A stretch of 64,000 nt of DNA from CAWGLW01 sp963823525. Lineage in GTDB: Bacteria; Pseudomonadota; Gammaproteobacteria; Steroidobacterales; Steroidobacteraceae. This document shows positions 59,512 through 64,000 of this stretch, piece after piece. The position numbers and the translations under genes were made by a program. The DNA is taken from contig CAWGLW010000005.1 in assembly GCA_963823525.1 (NCBI GenBank), forward strand, positions 248,001-312,000. The letters run 5' to 3'. A model generated the notes under the pieces. That model did not search any database, was not told the DNA's origin, and saw nothing but the letters and a program-made list of their open reading frames with translations. Position 1 is the stretch's first letter. Every line of letters begins with the position of its first letter.

Positions 59512-61788
59512 ATGCAAGGGATCGCTCTCGGCCTGCTGGTCGGCAGCTGCCTGCTGTTGCCGCTGGCCGAATTGCCCGACTCGGCCACGATCGCCGGTGC
59601 TTGTATCGCAGGGGCATTGCTCTGCGCGGTGCTGCGAAAGCCACCCCTGCTCGCTGCAGTGCTGGGCCTGCTGCTCTGCTGGCAGGAAATGGGCGCGCGC
59701 CTCGATGACCGGCTCGCATCCGATCGGCAGGGGCGGGACCTGGCTGTCGAAGGTATCGTCGCCTCGATACCGCGCCCTGCCGGGGATGGCATTCGTTTCG
59801 TGTTCGAGACGACTCCGGCGGATGACGGCCTGCCGGCACGGCTGCAATTGACGTGGTACGAGCCTGCCTGGGAGCCCGTGCCGGGGGAAGAACTGCGGCT
59901 GGTGGTCAGGCTGCGCAGGCCGCGGTCCTTTGCCAACCCGGGTGGCGCGGATTACGTGGCCAGGCTGCTGCGCCTGGGTATCGGGGCGACGGGTTACGTG
60001 CGCGCGGCTTCGCGCTCCCCGGCCCACGAGCCGTCACATCGCTCACACGCGGTCCTCAGGGCACGAGCGTTGATCGCCAGGCATATCCTGCGCGCCCTCG
60101 GGGAGCGACCGGCGACCGGCATCGTGCTCGGCTTGTCGGTCGGTCTCAAGGGATGGATTTCCACCGAACAATGGCAGGCGCTCTCGCGAAGTGGAACGAG
60201 TCACCTGATGGCCATTTCGGGCATGCACATCGGTGCGGTCGCCGGGCTTTTTGGGCTACTGGCAGCGGCCGTCCAGCGTCTGCGGCAGGCTCGTGGTTCG
60301 CCAGGTTCGCGTCGCGACGCGGCCTTGCCGGCCGGGCTCATCGCCGCCCTGATCTATGCGGCGCTGGCGGGCTGGGCGGTGCCCGCACAAAGGGCGCTGG
60401 TCATGCTTACGGTTGCCGCGGGCGCGCTGATCACACGCCGCAACGTCAGTCCGGCAGATGGCCTCGCGCTCGCGCTGATCGTGGTTCTGCTGCTCGATCC
60501 GCTCGCGCCTATTGGCGCGGGCTTCTGGCTGTCCTTCACAGCCGTCGGCTGTCTGATGTACGCAACCCGGCGCCATGGAATATCGGGCGGATCGCTGCGC
60601 GGCCTGCTCCGCGCTCAGGCGGCCATACTGGTCGGGCTGGCACCCGTGCTCGTAACCGTGTTCGGGCAGGTATCGCTGGCGGCCGGCTGGGTCAATTTAC
60701 TCGCAATCCCCTTGTATTCGCTGCTGGTCGTTCCGCTGGTTCTCATGGCGACGCTCGCCGCCCTCGTCCACGAACCGGCGGGTCACGCCATGCTGTCTGC
60801 GACGGCAGAGTTGATTGAGTGGTGCTGGCCGCTGTTCGAGTATGGCTCAGCCTCGCCGCTGGCCTCATGGGCCGTGCCCGGCTTGCCGAAGCCACTCTGG
60901 CTGGCGATGGTCCTTGGCGCTCTCACCGCGTTGTCTCCGTTACCCTGGCGCGGCCGGCTGGCCGGTCTGCTCATGCTTGCAGCAGTCTGTGTGTGGCGTC
61001 CGCCACCGCCGCCGGCCGGGGGGCTGCGTTTCGCATTACTGGATGTCGGACAGGGACTCGCGGCGGTGATACAGACCCGCGAGCACCTGCTCGTCTACGA
61101 CGCTGGGCCCGTTTTTCGCAGCGGTAATGACGCGGCCCGACTGGTGATTCTGCCCTACCTCGCTTATCGCGGCCTGCGGCACATCGACATGCTGGTCGTC
61201 AGTCACGATGACGCGGATCACTCCGGAGGGGCCAATACGTTGTTGCGTGACTTTCCAGTGCGACGCCTCGTCTCCAGCGGGGCGGTGACGGGCGTGAGGC
61301 GCCCGGTGGAGCCTTGCGAGGCGGGCGTCGCCTGGCACTGGGACGGTGTGCGCTTCGAGTGGCTCCATCCGGGTCCGCGTCGACTCGAAAAAGACAATGA
61401 CCGATCCTGTGTGCTGCGGGTCAGCACATCGGATCACGCGATCCTGTTGACCGGTGACATCGAGTCGCGCGCCGAGCGCGCCATCCTCGCCCGTGGTGAC
61501 GTCGGTCGCGTCGACCTCCTGATTGCACCGCACCACGGCAGCCGCACCTCCTCGAGCAAGGGCTTGATTGCCGCTACAACGCCGCAATGGGTGTTTTTCC
61601 CTGTCGGTCACGACAATCGCTGGAAGTTTCCGGCGGATTCCGTGGTAAAGCGATGGCGGACAGCGGGCGCACAGACGAGGGCCACGGATGAAGCCGGTGC
61701 AATTGAACTGGAGTTGTTCCCCGGGCAACGCCTCCCGGAGCCGCGATCATGGCGTGAGAGACACAGGCGGCCCTGGCTGGAGCGCTGA
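59512..61788 (+). CDS. comEC: ComEC/Rec2 family DNA-uptake channel protein
   Basis: Inner-membrane protein proposed to pass single-stranded DNA into the cytoplasm in natural competence. 758 residues: about two N-terminal helices and a DUF4131-like OB region (1-170), the Competence domain with GIVLGLSVGLKGWIS and SHLMAISGMHIGAVAG, many membrane helices (about 220-500), and a C-terminal metallo-beta-lactamase domain with LDVGQGLAAVIQT, VSHDDADHSGG, LLTGDIE and APHHGSRTSSS. The HxDDADH metal site is intact. It sits between lolD and exbB as in Pseudomonas and Xanthomonas. Confidence 0.94.
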   Translation: MQGIALGLLVGSCLLLPLAELPDSATIAGACIAGALLCAVLRKPPLLAAVLGLLLCWQEMGARLDDRLASDRQGRDLAVEGIVASIPRPAGDGIRFVFETTPADDGLPARLQLTWYEPAWEPVPGEELRLVVRLRRPRSFANPGGADYVARLLRLGIGATGYVRAASRSPAHEPSHRSHAVLRARALIARHILRALGERPATGIVLGLSVGLKGWISTEQWQALSRSGTSHLMAISGMHIGAVAGLFGLLAAAVQRLRQARGSPGSRRDAALPAGLIAALIYAALAGWAVPAQRALVMLTVAAGALITRRNVSPADGLALALIVVLLLDPLAPIGAGFWLSFTAVGCLMYATRRHGISGGSLRGLLRAQAAILVGLAPVLVTVFGQVSLAAGWVNLLAIPLYSLLVVPLVLMATLAALVHEPAGHAMLSATAELIEWCWPLFEYGSASPLASWAVPGLPKPLWLAMVLGALTALSPLPWRGRLAGLLMLAAVCVWRPPPPPAGGLRFALLDVGQGLAAVIQTREHLLVYDAGPVFRSGNDAARLVILPYLAYRGLRHIDMLVVSHDDADHSGGANTLLRDFPVRRLVSSGAVTGVRRPVEPCEAGVAWHWDGVRFEWLHPGPRRLEKDNDRSCVLRVSTSDHAILLTGDIESRAERAILARGDVGRVDLLIAPHHGSRTSSSKGLIAATTPQWVFFPVGHDNRWKFPADSVVKRWRTAGAQTRATDEAGAIELELFPGQRLPEPRSWRERHRRPWLER

Positions 61789-61863
61789 GTTTCTGCGTTA
61801 CCCGGCAGGCGCGTCCATGCAGTATCATCCGCGCTCGTCGAAGCGGAGAGTCTGAGCCCGGGC

Positions 61864-62505
61864 ATGTTTGAAATCATCAAGGCAGGCGGCATCGTCATGG
61901 TGCCGATCATCCTGTGCTCCATCCTTGCTGTTGCGATCATCCTGGAAAGGTTCTGGACGCTCCGCGAGCAGCGCGTCGTGCCGATCGAACTGACCGATAA
62001 AGTATGGCAGTGGGTTGAAAACCGCAGCCTCTCGGATCAGCAGGTCCTGGCGCTTAAGCAGCATTCTCCGCTGGGCAGCATACTCGCGGCCGGGCTCGGC
62101 GCGCGACACCGGGATCGCGCTGTCATGATCCAGGCGATCGAGGATGCCGGGCGCCATGTCGCGCACGATCTCGAGCGCTACCTGAACATGCTCGGAACCA
62201 TCGCCGCGGTGACCCCCTTGCTCGGCCTGCTGGGAACCGTCACCGGCATGATTCGCACGTTTGAAGCAATCACCAATGCGGGGATTGGCAATCCAACCGC
62301 GATGGCAGGCGGTATCGCCGAGGCGCTGCTGACGACGGCCGCGGGACTTCTCGTCGCAATCCCGGCGCTGGTTGCCTACCGGTATCTGCGTGGCAGGGTC
62401 GACGGGCTGGTCATTCAGATGGAGAAGGAATCAATCAAGCTCGTGCAGGCGATCGACCGCACGGCCGGAACCCGGCCAGGCTCTGCCCGGGAATTCGCGG
62501 CGTGA
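61864..62505 (+). CDS. exbB: MotA/TolQ/ExbB proton channel family protein
   Basis: Proton-channel subunit that works with ExbD to energise an outer-membrane process. 213 residues with three membrane helices (about 8-28, 108-135 and 152-178). TPLLGLLGTVTGMIRTFEAI and GGIAEALLTTAAGLLVAIPALVAY are the conserved pore-helix motifs. Paired with exbD; no tonB or tolA is in view, so the partner system is unknown. Overlaps exbD (GTGA). Confidence 0.93.
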   Translation: MFEIIKAGGIVMVPIILCSILAVAIILERFWTLREQRVVPIELTDKVWQWVENRSLSDQQVLALKQHSPLGSILAAGLGARHRDRAVMIQAIEDAGRHVAHDLERYLNMLGTIAAVTPLLGLLGTVTGMIRTFEAITNAGIGNPTAMAGGIAEALLTTAAGLLVAIPALVAYRYLRGRVDGLVIQMEKESIKLVQAIDRTAGTRPGSAREFAA

Positions 62506-62930
62506 ATTTCAATCTCCGCCGCAGCGAGGAGCCCGATGTCAATCTGACGTCGCTGATCGACGTCGTTCTGCTGCTGCTCATTTTTTTCATGCTCTCGACG
62601 ACATTCATCGACGAAGGCCGTCTGAAAATCCGACTGCCGGAAGCCGGAATCGAACCGGATCAGAGCAGTGTCATGAAGACGATCGAAATCACCGTGACTG
62701 AAGAGGGCAGCTACCGGCTGAACGGCCGCACGCTGGTCAACAACAGCGCGCAGACGCTGACCGCTGCTCTGGAGAAAGAGGCAGACGGTGATCCGAGCCG
62801 GCCGGTCACGATTCGCGCAGACGCCAGGGCCATGCACCAGTCAGTTGTTACGGCGATGGACGTCGTGGCGAAGCTGGGCTATTACCAGATCAACATCGCC
62901 ACGGTTCACGATGGCCAAGACGGCGGCTAA
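62502..62930 (+). CDS. exbD: ExbD/TolR family biopolymer transport protein
   Basis: Partner of the preceding channel. 142 residues: a short cytoplasmic tail, one membrane helix (about 16-36) with the essential Asp in VNLTSLIDVVLLLLIFFMLS, and a periplasmic domain with VTIRADARAMHQSVVTAMD. The start is GTG at 62502. Its last 20 bases overlap the start of msbA, as in relatives where exbBD precede msbA and lpxK. Confidence 0.94.
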   Translation: MNFNLRRSEEPDVNLTSLIDVVLLLLIFFMLSTTFIDEGRLKIRLPEAGIEPDQSSVMKTIEITVTEEGSYRLNGRTLVNNSAQTLTAALEKEADGDPSRPVTIRADARAMHQSVVTAMDVVAKLGYYQINIATVHDGQDGG

Positions 62931-64000
62931 GACAGGGTCGACACGGCTTCCGGCCAATTCCCTGCAGACCTATCGCAGGCTGATCACTTATCTGCGCCCG
63001 CACATGGGCATGTTCCTGTTCGGTGTGCTCGGCATGGTGATCTTTGCCGCCACCGATGCGGGCTGGGCTGCATTCGTGAAATTTTTTCTCGATGGCACTT
63101 TTGTTGACCGCGATCCGCGCATGGTCTGGCTGGTACCCCTGATGCTGATCGTGCTGTTCATGATGCGGGGTATCGGTGATTTTCTACAGAACTACTGCCC
63201 GGGTTTCGTTGGCCGGCACATCGTAAAGCAGATGCGCAACGAGATTTTCAATGCGTACCTGCATCTGCCCGTATCGTTTTTCGACAAGGTGTCATCCGGT
63301 AATCTTCTCTCTCGACTGACGTTTAACACGGAGCAGGTTGCGCAGGCGACGACGAATTCAATCACGGTTTTTGTTCGCGATACGTTGACGATCGCCGGGC
63401 TGATTGGCTACCTGCTCTACCTGAATCAGAAGCTGACGTTGATCAGTCTGGTCGTCGGCCCGTTGATCGCGTGGCTGATCCGCCGCGTAAACCATTTGTT
63501 CCGGCGCTACAGCAAGCGCATACAGAGCAGCATGGGTGATGTCACGCGCGTCTCAAAGGAAGCGATCGAGGCGCCGCGGGTCGTACGGGTCTTCAACGCT
63601 CAGGACTACGAGGCGGCGCAGTTTGAAGCGGTGGTTGAACAGAACCGCGCGTCGAACATGAAGATGATGCTCACCAAGGGCCTCAGTAACCCGATTGTGC
63701 AGCTGATAGCGGCGGTTGCCCTGGCCGGCGTGCTTTACCTGGCCACCGTCGATGCGATCGAGCAGCGCATGTCGGTCGGTGAATTCACTTCTTTCATCGC
63801 CGCCCTGATGCTCATTACGGCGCCGCTGCGCCGTCTGGTCAATATTGCCAGTCCTCTGCAGCAGGGTATCGCGGCTGGGCAGGACATTTTTGAACTGATC
63901 GATACGGCGCTGGAGCCAGCGGGTGGTGACCGGCCAATTGAGCGGGCACTCGGTGCGATCGAGTATCGCGATGTCAGTTTCAAGTACGAAAGTGGCGCGG
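62911..64000 (+). CDS. msbA: Lipid A flippase MsbA (3' truncated by window end)
   Basis: ABC exporter that flips lipid A-core across the inner membrane. 363 residues are visible and the frame is still open at the window end. The transmembrane domain with six helices is complete: LRPHMGMFLFGVLGMVIFA, GIGDFLQNYCPGFVGRHIVK, the coupling region LPVSFFDKVSSGNLLSRLT and SKEAIEAPRVVRVFNAQ. The nucleotide-binding domain has just begun (IEYRDVSFKYESGA). The ATG at 62911 lies inside exbD; it fits family N-termini. Confidence 0.95.
   Translation, partial: MAKTAAKTGSTRLPANSLQTYRRLITYLRPHMGMFLFGVLGMVIFAATDAGWAAFVKFFLDGTFVDRDPRMVWLVPLMLIVLFMMRGIGDFLQNYCPGFVGRHIVKQMRNEIFNAYLHLPVSFFDKVSSGNLLSRLTFNTEQVAQATTNSITVFVRDTLTIAGLIGYLLYLNQKLTLISLVVGPLIAWLIRRVNHLFRRYSKRIQSSMGDVTRVSKEAIEAPRVVRVFNAQDYEAAQFEAVVEQNRASNMKMMLTKGLSNPIVQLIAAVALAGVLYLATVDAIEQRMSVGEFTSFIAALMLITAPLRRLVNIASPLQQGIAAGQDIFELIDTALEPAGGDRPIERALGAIEYRDVSFKYESGA

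Noticed and set aside
58576..60027. 483-codon open frame antisense to lolE/lolD/comEC
   Set aside because: Composition is low-complexity Arg/Gln/Pro-rich and mirrors the codon bias of the sense genes; no motif seen.
1..64000. Mobile elements, CRISPR arrays, tRNA or rRNA genes
   Set aside because: No transposase, integrase, inverted terminal repeats, spaced direct repeats, or cloverleaf-like sequence was noticed; genes are packed with almost no room.

Overview
This window is a dense chromosomal housekeeping region of a GC-rich gammaproteobacterium. Almost every gene belongs to a conserved core pathway. Gene order follows non-enteric gammaproteobacteria (Pseudomonas- and Xanthomonas-like). The recJ-prfB-lysS block preceded by an RpfE-family gene, and the lolCE-lolD-comEC-exbBD-msbA run, point towards Xanthomonadales or Chromatiales relatives; that placement is inference. 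I see no insertion sequence, prophage, CRISPR array, tRNA or rRNA gene. The longest gene-free stretch is only about 175 bases (56061-56235).

Layout. (1) 1-17457: the end of frr, then uppS, cdsA, dxr, rseP, bamA, skp, lpxD, fabZ, lpxA, lpxB, rnhB, dnaE, accA and tilS, the classic lipid/isoprenoid/outer-membrane assembly cluster, all on the + strand with many 1-4 base overlaps. (2) 17536-26662: pyrG, kdsA, eno, ftsB, ispD, ispF, truD, surE, pcm and a YqaA-family membrane gene, interrupted by a convergent Smr-domain gene. (3) 26730-32623: a Mth938-domain gene on the minus strand, then an RpfE-like gene, recJ, prfB with its programmed +1 frameshift, and lysS. (4) 32663-37959: ygfZ (minus), then the succinate dehydrogenase operon sdhCDAB flanked by two different assembly factors (SDHAF4-type and SdhE) and a YgfX-like gene. 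(5) 37998-48337: the envelope-stress regulon rpoE-rseA-rseB-rseC, a small glutaredoxin-like gene, then lepA, lepB, a DUF4845 gene, rnc, era, recO, pdxJ, acpS and a PolB-type 3'-5' exonuclease. (6) 48334-55623: rlmD, a CYTH protein, nagZ, a PAS/degenerate-GGDEF protein and mfd (minus). (7) 55767-64000: a small secreted protein (minus), lolC, lolE, lolD, comEC, exbB, exbD and the first two thirds of msbA, cut by the window end.

The genes fit together as one growth and envelope programme. dxr, ispD and ispF make isoprenoid precursors, and uppS makes the carrier lipid. cdsA makes CDP-diacylglycerol. lpxA, lpxB, lpxD, fabZ, kdsA and msbA build and flip lipid A. bamA, skp and lolCDE assemble outer-membrane proteins and lipoproteins. 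rseP with rpoE-rseABC monitors that process.

I did not find a convincing undescribed multi-gene system. The items most worth a second look are single-gene features: a GGDEF protein whose substrate-binding residues are replaced, an LpxA with Asn at the acyl-chain ruler position, a metal-dependent-type KdsA, two flavin/SDH assembly factors beside one sdh operon, a sigma-E-like promoter motif inside the 5' end of rpoE, and an rpf-like block without the DSF signalling genes. No convincing Rho-independent terminator (hairpin plus T run) was seen. Promoter calls are by eye and weak.
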